Shown: positions 51,122 to 59,811 of the stretch, in pieces | How positions within the stretch are numbered: the stretch's first letter is position 1 | Layout: each line of letters begins with the position of its first letter | Origin: Bacteroides mediterraneensis | Lineage (GTDB): Bacteria > Bacteroidota > Bacteroidia > Bacteroidales > Bacteroidaceae | Direction of reading: 5' to 3' | NCBI RefSeq assembly: GCF_016900355.1 | Contig: NZ_JACJKA010000019.1 | Coordinates: 1-64,000 of the forward strand | DNA: 64,000 nt | Notes under the pieces: generated by a model | The model's database searches: none | The model's input: only the letters and a program-made list of their open reading frames with translations | What the model was told of the DNA's origin: nothing | Translations under genes and position numbers: made by a program

Positions 51122-52162
51122 TTATTCTGCGTGGCGGCAGTGCTGTACCAGTGCGCCGTCACGGAAGAAGAAACGGTTTTCCGAGCTGTAGGGAAGGGTA
51201 GGAGCCGGGATTCCGTCGTGCAAGGATACTTGCGCATGTTCGATGAAGGCTTCATCCCATAGTCCTTGTTCCAGGAAGGACTGAAGCGTCTGGCTTCCTC
51301 CTTCTACTAATAATGTCTGAATTTTCCGTTCATAGAGTACCTGCATGATTTGCGGGAGGATATTCTGGCCGAAATCCAGTGTCACGTACGTGAGGTTCTG
51401 GGTATCGGCCTTTTCTTTTTCTGTAAAGACGAGGGTAGGAGTGCTGCCGTCGAACAGGTGCAGATGAGGCGGCAAGGTCAGCTGTCGGTCGATAACCAGT
51501 CGGAGCGGGTTTTGTCCGTACCATTCGCGTACCGTCAGCGACGGATTGTCGAGCAGGGCGGTACGTCGTCCCACCAGGATGGCCTTCTGTTCCGCCCGCA
51601 TCTTGTGCACGGCCAAGATAGACAACGGGGTAGAAAGGCGTACGGGAGCTCCTTCGTCGCGTCGGATGTCGATGAAGCCGTCGGCCGACTGGGCCCATTT
51701 CAAAGTGATGTAAGGACGTTTCTTCACGTTGAATGTGATAAAGGCGCGAATCAGTTCCCGGCACTCTTTTTCCAATACGCCCACCGTGACTTCGATGCCG
51801 GCATCCCGCAGCTTCTGGATACCTCTTCCGGCCACCAAAGAGAACGGGTCGACACAACCCACTACCACCCTGGGGATGCCTTTCCGGATAATGAGGTCGG
51901 CGCAGGGAGGAGTCTTCCCATAGTGGGAACACGGTTCCAGACTGACATAAATGGTAGCCTCTTTGAGCAGGCTTTCATCCTTCACCGAAGCAATGGCATT
52001 CACTTCGGCATGTCCGTGGCCGCAGCACACATGGTAACCTTCACCGATGATTTTTCCGTCACGTACAATCACCGCTCCCACCATCGGGTTGGGGGCTGTG
52101 TGGCAAATGCCGTTTCTGGCCAGCTGTATGCAGCGCCGCATATATTTTTCATCTATCGTCAT
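51122..52162 (-). CDS. ribD: bifunctional riboflavin deaminase-reductase
   Basis: RibD deaminates and then reduces the pyrimidine intermediate in riboflavin synthesis. The deaminase domain (about 1-145) holds the zinc motif HAEVNA at 51-56 and Cys at 78 and 87 in LEPCSHYGKTPPCADL. The reductase domain (about 150-346) holds TLKWAQSADGFID and RAEQKAILVGRRTALLDNPS. At 346 residues it is full length. It is convergent with the barrel gene and divergent from prmC. No riboswitch upstream was recognised; only 32 bases lie before prmC. Confidence 0.94.
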   Translation of the reverse strand: MTIDEKYMRRCIQLARNGICHTAPNPMVGAVIVRDGKIIGEGYHVCCGHGHAEVNAIASVKDESLLKEATIYVSLEPCSHYGKTPPCADLIIRKGIPRVVVGCVDPFSLVAGRGIQKLRDAGIEVTVGVLEKECRELIRAFITFNVKKRPYITLKWAQSADGFIDIRRDEGAPVRLSTPLSILAVHKMRAEQKAILVGRRTALLDNPSLTVREWYGQNPLRLVIDRQLTLPPHLHLFDGSTPTLVFTEKEKADTQNLTYVTLDFGQNILPQIMQVLYERKIQTLLVEGGSQTLQSFLEQGLWDEAFIEHAQVSLHDGIPAPTLPYSSENRFFFRDGALVQHCRHAE

Positions 52163-52181
52163 AATCTTCGTTTTTTATCGT

Positions 52182-52189
52182 TACTTTTG
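52182..52189 (+). promoter_or_regulatory. -7 element close to the prmC start
   Basis: TACTTTTG matches TAnnTTTG and ends only five bases before the prmC ATG. Transcription would begin at or near the start codon. Confidence 0.55.
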
Positions 52190-52194
52190 CAATC

Positions 52195-53037
52195 ATGCAT
52201 CCGGTTTATCTACATATCAAAAAAGAATTGAGTCCCTTTTACGGAGAAGGGGAGGCATCGGCCATGGCGAAATGGATTTCGTCGGACATCCTGCATCTTT
52301 CCACAATGGAACTTTATACAGGCAAAGATATGAATTTTTCCACGAAAGCGTGGAAGGAGGTGGAGGATATTCTTGGCCGCCTGAAACAACGGGAACCTCT
52401 GCAGTATATTCTACAGGAAGCACCTTTCTGCGGATTGTCTTTTCACGTGGAAAAAGGCGTGCTCATTCCGCGTCCTGAGACCGAGGAACTGGTGGAATGG
52501 ATGGTGTCTGATTATCAGAAAGCCGGAAAGGTACGTATCCTCGACATCGGAACGGGAAGTGGCTGCATTCCGGTGACACTGGCAGAAAGGCTGCCGGAGG
52601 CGGAGGTGGCTTCGTGTGACGTGTCGGCTGAGGCCCTGAAGGTGGCAACCGTCAATGTAAAGCGGTACGGCGACAAAGTGACCTTGTTTCAGGCCGACAT
52701 CCTGCAAGATGAATTGCCCGATTGCCAAGTAGACGTGTTGGTGAGCAATCCGCCTTATATTACCGACAGCGAGCGGAAGGACATGGAGGCGAATGTGCTC
52801 GACTGGGAACCGGTGTTGGCCTTGTTTGTTCCGGATACAGACCCGTTGCGCTTTTACCGGCGGATTGCCCGGAAAGGACTCGACTGGCTGACGGAAGGCG
52901 GGGCCTTGTATTTTGAAATCAACCGGGCTTACGGGGCGGAAACCGTGCGGATGCTGGAAGCGTGTGGGTATCGCGACATTGTGTTGCGGAAAGATTTGTC
53001 GGGAAACGACCGGATGATAAAAGCGGTGAGACCATGA
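52195..53037 (+). CDS. prmC: peptide chain release factor N5-glutamine methyltransferase
   Basis: PrmC methylates the Gln of the GGQ motif in release factors RF1 and RF2. The 280-residue protein has an N-terminal helical domain to about 100, an S-adenosylmethionine-binding motif ILDIGTGSGCIPVTLA at 115-130 and the catalytic NPPY at 185-188. The N-terminus MHPVYLHIKKELSPFYGEGE fits the family, so the start is right even though the -7 element ends five bases before it. The stop overlaps recX by four bases. Confidence 0.95.
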   Translation: MHPVYLHIKKELSPFYGEGEASAMAKWISSDILHLSTMELYTGKDMNFSTKAWKEVEDILGRLKQREPLQYILQEAPFCGLSFHVEKGVLIPRPETEELVEWMVSDYQKAGKVRILDIGTGSGCIPVTLAERLPEAEVASCDVSAEALKVATVNVKRYGDKVTLFQADILQDELPDCQVDVLVSNPPYITDSERKDMEANVLDWEPVLALFVPDTDPLRFYRRIARKGLDWLTEGGALYFEINRAYGAETVRMLEACGYRDIVLRKDLSGNDRMIKAVRP

Positions 53038-53513
53038 GAGAATTAAGTGAAGCAGAGATAAAAAGCAAGGCTGAGGCCTATTGTTCGGCAGTGGAACGCT
53101 GCCCGTCGGAAGTGGAAGAAAAAATCCGTAAATGGGGGGCTTCGGAGGAAGTTACGGCCCAGATAATGGCCCATCTGCATCGGGAACGTTACCTGGATGC
53201 GGCTCGTTTCTGCCGTTTCTATGTGCGCGACAAGTATCGTTTCAATCAGTGGGGGCGTATGAAGATTGCCCAAATGCTCCGCATGAAAGGGTTGTCGGAC
53301 GGAGACATACAGGCCGGACTGGAAGAGATTGATACCGAAGAGTACAACGGCATTCTGAAAAAGCTCTTGAAGCAGAAGATGAAAAGCATCAAGGCTGCCA
53401 ACGACTATGAGCGGAGCATGAAGTTGATTCGTTTTGCCATGGGGCGGGGCTTTACGCTGGAAGAGATACGCCGTTACGTCAACCAACTGGACCCGGATGA
53501 GGATTTTGACTGA
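53034..53513 (+). CDS. recX: regulatory protein RecX
   Basis: RecX modulates RecA filaments. The ATG at 53034 overlaps the prmC stop (ATGA). The 159-residue helical protein shows AEAYCSAVERCPSEVEEKIR, a RYLDAARFCRFYVRDKYRFN segment and the repeat-type GRMKIAQMLRMKGLSDGDIQ, typical of three-helix RecX repeats. It ends in an acidic LDPDEDFD. The last part overlaps comF by 17 bases in another frame. Confidence 0.9.
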   Translation: MRELSEAEIKSKAEAYCSAVERCPSEVEEKIRKWGASEEVTAQIMAHLHRERYLDAARFCRFYVRDKYRFNQWGRMKIAQMLRMKGLSDGDIQAGLEEIDTEEYNGILKKLLKQKMKSIKAANDYERSMKLIRFAMGRGFTLEEIRRYVNQLDPDEDFD

Positions 53514-54186
53514 CATACGCGATTTCTTCTTTCCCAGGTTGTGCATGGCCTGTGGAAAAAAGTTGCTGGTTTCGGAGCAAGTGCTTTGTTGTGACTGCTT
53601 GTCGCAGCTGCCTTTCACCCATTTGGGGAATACACCCGGCAATGAAATGGAAAAGATTTTTTGGGGACGTTTTCCCATTGTGCGGGCTTCTTCCTTGTTG
53701 TGGTACTCTCGTGGGGGAAAAGTGGCACATATTCTGGCAGGCATGAAATACTACGGTCGTCGGCAGGTGTGCCGACACATGGGAGAGGTACTGGCTCTCG
53801 AACTACAGTCTTCCGGATTCTTTGCAGGCGTGGATTATCTGTTACCGGTACCTTTGCATCCGGACCGCCTGCGTACCCGAGGGTACAACCAAAGTCTGTT
53901 GCTGGCGGAGGGCATTTCCCGGGTAACCGGCATTCCGGTGTGTGACGGCGTCCTTCGGCGCGTACGTAACAACCAGACACAGACTCATAAATCGGCCTGG
54001 GAACGTCAGGAAAACGCCTCCCATCTGTTTCAACTGGCAGGAGATACACGTGTATTGGAAAGGAAACACGTAATGCTGGTGGATGACGTATTGACAACTG
54101 GTGCCACACTTACTTCTTGTGCGGAGGTTTTGTCAGAAATAAAAGAAATTCATCTCAGTATTGTTACACTGGCATGGACGAAATAG
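53497..54186 (+). CDS. ComF family phosphoribosyltransferase-like protein
   Basis: ComF proteins are linked to DNA uptake in competent species, and their phosphoribosyltransferase fold suggests a nucleotide-handling role; in Bacteroides the role is unclear. The 229-residue start at 53497 (MRILTDIRDFFFPRLCMACG) is preferred because an upstream frame in recX is not family-like. A CxxC pair at 16-19 and CDC at 32-34 form the zinc ribbon. The PRPP motif is VMLVDDVLTTGATLTS. The late tail ends in VTLAWTK. It closes the prmC-recX-comF run. Confidence 0.88.
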   Translation: MRILTDIRDFFFPRLCMACGKKLLVSEQVLCCDCLSQLPFTHLGNTPGNEMEKIFWGRFPIVRASSLLWYSRGGKVAHILAGMKYYGRRQVCRHMGEVLALELQSSGFFAGVDYLLPVPLHPDRLRTRGYNQSLLLAEGISRVTGIPVCDGVLRRVRNNQTQTHKSAWERQENASHLFQLAGDTRVLERKHVMLVDDVLTTGATLTSCAEVLSEIKEIHLSIVTLAWTK

Positions 54187-54226
54187 CACATTCTGACACC
54201 TTTTAAAAATTTTAATACCCTTAAAT

Positions 54227-54257
54227 TTTCTATTCCCGATGTATTTCCATAATTTTG
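54227..54257 (+). promoter_or_regulatory. promoter of pyrE
   Basis: TTTC (54227-54230), a 19-base spacer and TAATTTTG (54250-54257) fit the Bacteroidetes promoter with one changed base at -33. The ATG lies 31 bases downstream. Confidence 0.7.
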
Positions 54258-54287
54258 CAAAAACATTTATCAGAGAATTAAAAAGTT

Positions 54288-54923
54288 ATGAAAGCTTTGG
54301 AAAGATTATTTGCAGAAAAGTTGCTGAAGGTGAAGGCTGTGAAGATTCAGCCGGCTAACCCGTTTACTTGGGCTTCAGGTTGGAAATCACCGATTTATTG
54401 TGACAATCGTAAGACCTTGTCATATCCTGCACTTCGTAACTTCGTTAAGTTGGAGATTTGTCGTGTTATTCTGGAAAAGTTCGGTGAAGTAGACGCTATT
54501 GCCGGGGTCGCTACGGGTGCTATCGCACAGGGTGCCTTGGTGGCAGAGGAGTTGAACTTGCCGTTTGTATATGTTCGTTCAAGCCCGAAAGATCATGGCT
54601 TGGAAAATTTGATTGAAGGTGAGTTGCGTCCGGGTATGAAAGTGGTTGTAGTAGAAGACCTGATTTCAACCGGTGGTAGCAGCTTGAAGGCAGTCGATGC
54701 CATCCGTCGTGACGGTTGTGAAGTGATCGGTATGGTAGCTTCCTTCACTTACGGTTTCGATGTATCGGTAGAAGCATTCAAGAAAGCAAAAGTAGAACTG
54801 GTTACTTTGACCAACTACAATGCCGTGCTGGATGCTGCCTTGAAGACTGATTACATCAATGAAGAAGACATCCCCGTGCTGCAGGCATGGAGAGAAGATC
54901 CTTCTCACTGGACTGGAAAATAA
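54288..54923 (+). CDS. pyrE: orotate phosphoribosyltransferase
   Basis: PyrE joins orotate to PRPP to make OMP in pyrimidine synthesis. The 211-residue chain contains PANPFTWASGWKSPIYCDNR, the segment AGVATGAIAQGALVAEELN and the PRPP-binding motif VVVVEDLISTGGSS near 120-135. Length is normal. It has its own promoter and a terminator-like hairpin (54968-55014) after it, so it is expressed alone. Confidence 0.96.
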   Translation: MKALERLFAEKLLKVKAVKIQPANPFTWASGWKSPIYCDNRKTLSYPALRNFVKLEICRVILEKFGEVDAIAGVATGAIAQGALVAEELNLPFVYVRSSPKDHGLENLIEGELRPGMKVVVVEDLISTGGSSLKAVDAIRRDGCEVIGMVASFTYGFDVSVEAFKKAKVELVTLTNYNAVLDAALKTDYINEEDIPVLQAWREDPSHWTGK

Positions 54924-54967
54924 AAGATTCTGTAATTAGGAAAGCAGTCTCGGATTGTAAATAGGAG

Positions 54968-55014
54968 ATGTCATCCTGAGCGAGTCCACTCTGCTCAAGA
55001 TGACATTTTTTTTT
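54968..55014 (+). terminator. terminator after pyrE
   Basis: ATGTCATC (54968-54975) pairs with GATGACAT (54999-55006), with an inner GAGC/GCTC stem, and a T-run follows. It lies about 45 bases after the pyrE stop. Confidence 0.85.
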
Positions 55015-55056
55015 GCGATGCCGCGAACGGTTTTCCTCGAAGATTAAAAAAATAAC

Positions 55057-55485
55057 ATGGCTGTACAATTTGAAAGTAATGTGAAGCATGTTCCTTATAG
55101 TCAGGAACGAGTGTATAACAAACTGTCCGACCTGAACAACCTGGAAGGGGTTCGGGAGCGTCTGAATGAGGTGAAGGACAAGCTGGACGGAAAGCTGGAA
55201 GACATGTCGTTCGACCGTGATTCCATCACCCTGAAGGTGCAGGGCATCAACCTCACATTGCGCATCATTGAGCGTGAACCCCTGAAGTGCATCAAGTTTG
55301 AAGGTGACAAATCGCCTATACCTTTGAACCTGTGGATTCAGATTCTTCCTGTAAGCGAGGGAGAGGCCAAAATGAAAGTCACCATCCGTGCCGAAGTGAA
55401 CATGTTTATGAAGGCCATGGTGTCAAAACCGTTGCAGGAAGGGGTGGAGAAACTGGCAGATATGCTGGCCATGCTTCCTTATTAA
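55057..55485 (+). CDS. SRPBCC/START-like fold protein, 142 aa
   Basis: The protein has an N-terminal beta segment (QFESNVKHVPYSQERVYNKL), a central strand set (SITLKVQGINLTLRIIERE) and a long C-terminal helix (SKPLQEGVEKLADMLAMLPY) typical of polyketide-cyclase/SRPBCC folds, which bind hydrophobic ligands. It has no signal peptide. The ligand is unknown. It lies between the pyrE terminator and argH, probably co-transcribed with argH. Confidence 0.75.
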   Translation: MAVQFESNVKHVPYSQERVYNKLSDLNNLEGVRERLNEVKDKLDGKLEDMSFDRDSITLKVQGINLTLRIIEREPLKCIKFEGDKSPIPLNLWIQILPVSEGEAKMKVTIRAEVNMFMKAMVSKPLQEGVEKLADMLAMLPY

Positions 55486-55527
55486 ATGAAACGACCGGAA
55501 AATCTCCGGTGAATAAAAATTGTGATT

Positions 55528-56868
55528 ATGGCTCAAAAACTTTGGGAGAAAAATGTACAGGTAAATGCGGAAATCGACCGCTTTACCGTGGGACGTGACC
55601 GTGAAATGGACATGTATCTGGCAAAGTATGACGTATTGGGCTCGATGGCACACATCACGATGCTGGAAAGTATCGGACTGCTGACGGCCGACGAGCTGAA
55701 GATTTTGCTGGAAGAACTGAAAAAAATATATGCTTCCGTAGAACGCGGAGAATTTGTCATCGAAGACGGAGTGGAAGATGTTCACTCACAGGTGGAACTG
55801 ATGCTGACACGTCGTCTGGGAGATGTGGGAAAGAAAATACACAGCGGCCGTTCGCGCAACGACCAGGTGCTGGTGGACCTGAAGTTGTTCATCCGCGCCC
55901 AGTTGAAGTCGGTGGCCGAGGCGGTGGAGCGTCTGTTCCATGTACTGATTTCCCAGAGTAACCGCTATAAAGACGTGCTGATGCCGGGTTACACCCATTT
56001 GCAGATTGCCATGCCTTCTTCTTTCGGCTTGTGGTTTGGTGCCTACGCCGAGAGTCTGGTAGACGATATGGTGTTCCTGCAGGCCGCTTATAAGGTGTGC
56101 AACCGTAATCCGTTGGGTTCTGCGGCAGGTTATGGCTCTTCTTTCCCGTTGGATCGGGAGATGACCACCCGTCTGTTAGGATTTGATTCCATGAACTACA
56201 ATGTGGTGTATGCCCAGATGGGACGTGGAAAGGTGGAACGCAACGTCTCGTTTGCACTGGCTTCCATTGCCGGCACCTTGTCGAAGATGGCCTTTGATGC
56301 CTGTATGTTCAGCTGTCAGAACTTCGGATTCGTGAAACTGCCCGATGAATGTACCACCGGTTCCAGTATCATGCCTCACAAGAAAAATCCGGATGTGTTC
56401 GAGCTGACCCGTGCCAAATGCAACAAGATTCAGGCCCTTCCGCAGCAGATCATGATGATTATGAACAATTTGCCTTCCGGTTATTTCCGTGACCTTCAGA
56501 TTATCAAGGAAGTGTTCCTTCCGGCATTCGGAGAACTGGAAGACTGCTTGCAGATGGCTACCTACATCATGGACAAGATTAAAATCAACGAACATATTCT
56601 GGACGATGACAAATACCTGTATATGTTCAGTGTGGAAGAGGTGAACCGTCTGGCAGCCGAAGGCATGCCGTTCCGTGATGCCTACAAGAAAGTGGGTCTG
56701 GACATCGAAGCCGGTAAGTTTACCCACGAAAAGACCGTGCATCACACCCATGCCGGAAGCATCGGCAACTTGTGTAACGACAAGATTGAGGAACTGATGA
56801 AACAGGCCGTGAGCGGATTTAGCTTTGACAAAGTGGAAGGGGCTGAAAAAGCCCTTTTAGGCCGATAA
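55528..56868 (+). CDS. argH: argininosuccinate lyase
   Basis: ArgH splits argininosuccinate into arginine and fumarate, the last step of arginine synthesis. The ATG at 55528 gives 446 residues; a GTG two codons earlier is less likely. Conserved regions are EDVHSQVELMLTRRLGD with the SGRSRNDQV-type loop (HSGRSRNDQV), PGYTHLQIAMP and the signature TTGSSIMPHKKNPDVFE. All catalytic segments are intact. The other arg genes are not in this window. A tRNA pair follows 77 bases later. Confidence 0.95.
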   Translation: MAQKLWEKNVQVNAEIDRFTVGRDREMDMYLAKYDVLGSMAHITMLESIGLLTADELKILLEELKKIYASVERGEFVIEDGVEDVHSQVELMLTRRLGDVGKKIHSGRSRNDQVLVDLKLFIRAQLKSVAEAVERLFHVLISQSNRYKDVLMPGYTHLQIAMPSSFGLWFGAYAESLVDDMVFLQAAYKVCNRNPLGSAAGYGSSFPLDREMTTRLLGFDSMNYNVVYAQMGRGKVERNVSFALASIAGTLSKMAFDACMFSCQNFGFVKLPDECTTGSSIMPHKKNPDVFELTRAKCNKIQALPQQIMMIMNNLPSGYFRDLQIIKEVFLPAFGELEDCLQMATYIMDKIKINEHILDDDKYLYMFSVEEVNRLAAEGMPFRDAYKKVGLDIEAGKFTHEKTVHHTHAGSIGNLCNDKIEELMKQAVSGFSFDKVEGAEKALLGR

Positions 56869-56903
56869 ACGCATAAAAATTAAGAAGAAAACGGGTGAAA
56901 TGT

Positions 56904-56934
56904 TTGGAGCGTATTGCAAAACTCCCTACATTTG
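56904..56934 (+). promoter_or_regulatory. promoter of the tRNA-Gly/tRNA-Leu pair
   Basis: TTGG (56904-56907), a 19-base spacer and TACATTTG (56927-56934) match the Bacteroidetes consensus exactly, 12 bases before the first tRNA. Confidence 0.85.
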
Positions 56935-56945
56935 CACCCGTAAAC

Positions 56946-57018
56946 GCGGAAATAGCTCAGTTGGTAGAGCATAACCTTGCCAAGGTTAGGGTCGCGAGTT
57001 CGAGTCTCGTTTTCCGCT
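56946..57018 (+). tRNA. tRNA-Gly (anticodon GCC)
   Basis: The cloverleaf is complete: acceptor GCGGAAA/TTTCCGC, D-arm GCTC/GAGC, anticodon loop TTGCCAA and T-arm GCGAG-TTCGAGT-CTCGT, with one G-U pair. The discriminator is T and CCA is not encoded. Confidence 0.95.
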
Positions 57019-57034
57019 CTTTCTTTGAAAGGAT

Positions 57035-57120
57035 GCTCGAATGGTGGAATCGGTAGACACGAGGGACTTAAAATCCCTTGGCCAGTAATGGCTGTGCGGG
57101 TTCAAGTCCCGCTTCGAGTA
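57035..57120 (+). tRNA. tRNA-Leu (anticodon TAA)
   Basis: The 86-base gene has acceptor GCTCGAA/TTCGAGT (first pair G-U), anticodon stem AGGGA/TCCCT with loop CTTAAAA, a long variable arm GGCC-AGTAAT-GGCT as in Leu tRNAs and T-arm GCGGG/CCCGC. CCA is not encoded. It shares the promoter of tRNA-Gly. Confidence 0.95.
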
Positions 57121-57134
57121 CAGATATTATCATT

Positions 57135-57177
57135 AAAGCTCTTGTAAACTAATGTTTTACAGGGGCTTTTCTTTTTT
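57135..57177 (+). terminator. terminator after tRNA-Leu
   Basis: A 14-base stem (57135-57148 with 57156-57169, two G-U pairs) is followed by a T-rich tract. It closes the tRNA transcript 15 bases after tRNA-Leu. Confidence 0.85.
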
Positions 57178-57286
57178 CTGAGTATTCTAAAATTGTTTTA
57201 GTTATATTCAATAAGTGTGTTTCTGTAGCTCCAAGTTAAACTGAAAGTTAAACCAAGATTTGACTTTTCTTTGCTTTTGGTATGCG

Positions 57287-59800
57287 TTATAACTGATATT
57301 GAATTGAAACTAAGATTTCTCTTGGTCGCATTTTAATCCATGAAGTATATTGTTGGATGGTCGAATAAGTTGTATACCGGTATTCCTTTTGATTGAACAA
57401 GTTGCATAGACTCAGGGAAAACCGCCATTTATCCTTAATATATGAGGCTTCGGCGTCGGCAAGCCATACATGCTGGTGATTGTTTTCGTCGAGCTGGTTA
57501 TAGTAATGTTCACCAATCAGACGGACTAGGAAGGTACGGTTCCCTATTTCAAGGTTGATTTTTTGGCGGATATTCCATAGGGCAGGCAGACTGTTTCCTT
57601 CTCCGAGGTGGGAACGATTGCAGGTAAGGGTTGCCAGGTACGTAGCATTGAACCAAGAGAGAGGCGACCAATCGATTTTGGGGGTGAGAGTAAGTTGGGT
57701 GTAGCGGTAGTTTTGGACCGAGCCCTGTCCGGCTTGTTTCCCCTCACTGTAAAGGAGTTGGGCTTCCAGTGAAGTTTTCAGATGCCAGTCATAGAAGCCT
57801 TTTGAGAGCAGACTGGTGAGGCTGTAGCTGCGATTATGATTAGGTAGTTCCCAGGTTGTAAGAGTGAAGATGCTGTCTTGATATTCTGAATGAACTAACT
57901 GTGGGTTCTTCCGGTTCCAGTAGCTTCCTGAAAGTGACCAGAAAAATTCGTGGACAGTCCGTTTGTAAGTCAAGTAAAAAGAGTAAAGCTGATCCTCCAA
58001 CTCTGGGACACGAGGTGAAAAGGAAACCATGGTCCGGTAGTTCTTCCAATAAGAATACGGGTAGTATGCGGTGACTTCTTCATTCTTTTGTTGGAACTGG
58101 GCGCGGGCGGTCAACTCCCAACGTGGGTTGAACTGCCAGTATAGTGAAATTGTCGGACTGACTCGTAAGTCTGTATATTGTGGATTGGTTTTCCTTAGAA
58201 AAGCCGCATCGGCGGATACGGTCAGACGGAAGGTGTTTTGTTCCCACATCCACATCGGGATGGCATAGAGCTTGAACTGGGGGCTGGAGAAATTAGCCGT
58301 TTGGTGCAGTGACAACCATTCTCCTTGGACGCCTCCGGTAATTCCAATAGTCATTCCGTTCTTTTTCCATTGGTAATACCCTTGGTTGTCCATATAGGCC
58401 TGCTGGAGCCCGAATGACTGATTGACTTGTGCAAATTGAAGTGTGGTGGGCTGGTAGGTATAGCGGAAGAAAGAGCGAAAGCCGGAGGTGGCGTGCTCAT
58501 GGGTAGTCAAGAGATTCATTTGGTTAGTCAGCTGAAGCCTGTTCGTTTGCAGGCGCTGGGTCAGTTCCCGGTTGCCGTGCAGGTCTTCCTGACTGTGACT
58601 CCAAACTCCGTGGGCTTCCAGTAGATTACGGAAGAAAGACCGTATGTCGTTCCGTTCATAGTTGTAGGTGGCTTGCGCCTGATGAGTGTACAGACTGTAA
58701 TTCTGTGCTTGTGCGATATGGATGGTATCGGTAGGATAGTAGTAAATTTCCTGGGTTCCTTGGTTACGGTGTTGTTCATCGTACAAGTAGTGGAAGGTGA
58801 AACGGGACTGTTGTTCCTCGTTTTTTCGGTAAAGACGATTCACTGATGCCAGATGGGTGGTATTGTCCATCAACCGTTGTTTTTCCAAAGGAAAGGAAAA
58901 GGTGGGCTGGTCGATAAAGGTCGGAACATCGGCCGGCGTGAGAAAGTTCTGGTTGTCGGTGATCAGTTGTTGCAGTTCGGTGGAAAGGTCTTTTCCGGTA
59001 TGATCAGCCTTATACAAATAGATACCTTGCCGTTCACGAGCCAGCTGTAAGGCATTGAGCTTTCCGTTATACAACATTTGGTCACCATACCCGCCGGCTG
59101 CCTGCAAGGTAAGCAGCCAGCGGGAATGGATTTCCGGTTTCAGTTTCAGATTCAAAGCCACTTTGTCACTCGGCATCTTGTTGCGTAAGGAACGGATGGG
59201 CTGGAAGTGCTCGATTACTTCGGCTTTTTCCACTGCATCTGCTTTGAGATTCTCAGTGATTTGGTTATAGCGTCCTCCCGACACATCCATTCCTTCCACG
59301 GTAAACTGACTGATGGCTTTCCCGTTGTATCGGATTTCCCCACTTTGTTCGTTTACGTCAATTCCCGGTAGTTTTTTCAATGCCTCCTTGATGTTCTGCT
59401 CTTTTCCGGAAGTGAAACGGGACAGGTCGTATTTCACGGTATCTTGTCGTCCGTAGATACGTCCTCCCTTGATTTCCACTTCTTTCAAGGAGATGGCTTC
59501 CGGTTTCAGCTGGAAGGTCATTTCTTTTCCTTTTTGCGCAGGTCGGCTTTCTTTCTGGTATCCCAAGTAGGTGACATGTACCGTCCATGCAGCGTCTTCG
59601 GATACGGAGAACGAGAAACATCCTTTCGGGTCGGTCAAGGTATACTTGTAGACGGTGCTACTTGAGTCGCGGGTGAGGGTGACCGCAGCTCTTTCCAGCG
59701 GTTGGTGCGTTTCGTTGTCAATGACTTTCCCTTTGATCAGGGACTGCGCTTGCATCTGACAGGTGAAAAGCAGGAAGAAGAAAAAAATCAAGGATTTCAT
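57287..59800 (-). CDS. outer-membrane receptor-like protein with carboxypeptidase-regulatory domain, 837 aa
   Basis: After a signal peptide (MKSLIFFFFLLFTCQMQAQS) comes a carboxypeptidase-regulatory-like beta domain (about 22-105, KGKVIDNETHQPLERAAVTL). Next is a short plug-like region (ALKKLPGIDVNEQSGEIRYN and the FTVEGMDVSGGRYNQITENL helix), then a large beta-barrel to IQYQL. No standard TonB box was identified, but the class is usually listed with TonB-dependent receptors. It lies 11 bases after the GLPGLI gene and shares its transcript. It may transport or secrete a peptide; the substrate is unknown. Confidence 0.85.
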   Translation of the reverse strand: MKSLIFFFFLLFTCQMQAQSLIKGKVIDNETHQPLERAAVTLTRDSSSTVYKYTLTDPKGCFSFSVSEDAAWTVHVTYLGYQKESRPAQKGKEMTFQLKPEAISLKEVEIKGGRIYGRQDTVKYDLSRFTSGKEQNIKEALKKLPGIDVNEQSGEIRYNGKAISQFTVEGMDVSGGRYNQITENLKADAVEKAEVIEHFQPIRSLRNKMPSDKVALNLKLKPEIHSRWLLTLQAAGGYGDQMLYNGKLNALQLARERQGIYLYKADHTGKDLSTELQQLITDNQNFLTPADVPTFIDQPTFSFPLEKQRLMDNTTHLASVNRLYRKNEEQQSRFTFHYLYDEQHRNQGTQEIYYYPTDTIHIAQAQNYSLYTHQAQATYNYERNDIRSFFRNLLEAHGVWSHSQEDLHGNRELTQRLQTNRLQLTNQMNLLTTHEHATSGFRSFFRYTYQPTTLQFAQVNQSFGLQQAYMDNQGYYQWKKNGMTIGITGGVQGEWLSLHQTANFSSPQFKLYAIPMWMWEQNTFRLTVSADAAFLRKTNPQYTDLRVSPTISLYWQFNPRWELTARAQFQQKNEEVTAYYPYSYWKNYRTMVSFSPRVPELEDQLYSFYLTYKRTVHEFFWSLSGSYWNRKNPQLVHSEYQDSIFTLTTWELPNHNRSYSLTSLLSKGFYDWHLKTSLEAQLLYSEGKQAGQGSVQNYRYTQLTLTPKIDWSPLSWFNATYLATLTCNRSHLGEGNSLPALWNIRQKINLEIGNRTFLVRLIGEHYYNQLDENNHQHVWLADAEASYIKDKWRFSLSLCNLFNQKEYRYTTYSTIQQYTSWIKMRPREILVSIQYQL

Positions 59801-59811
59801 ACGGCAGAGGA

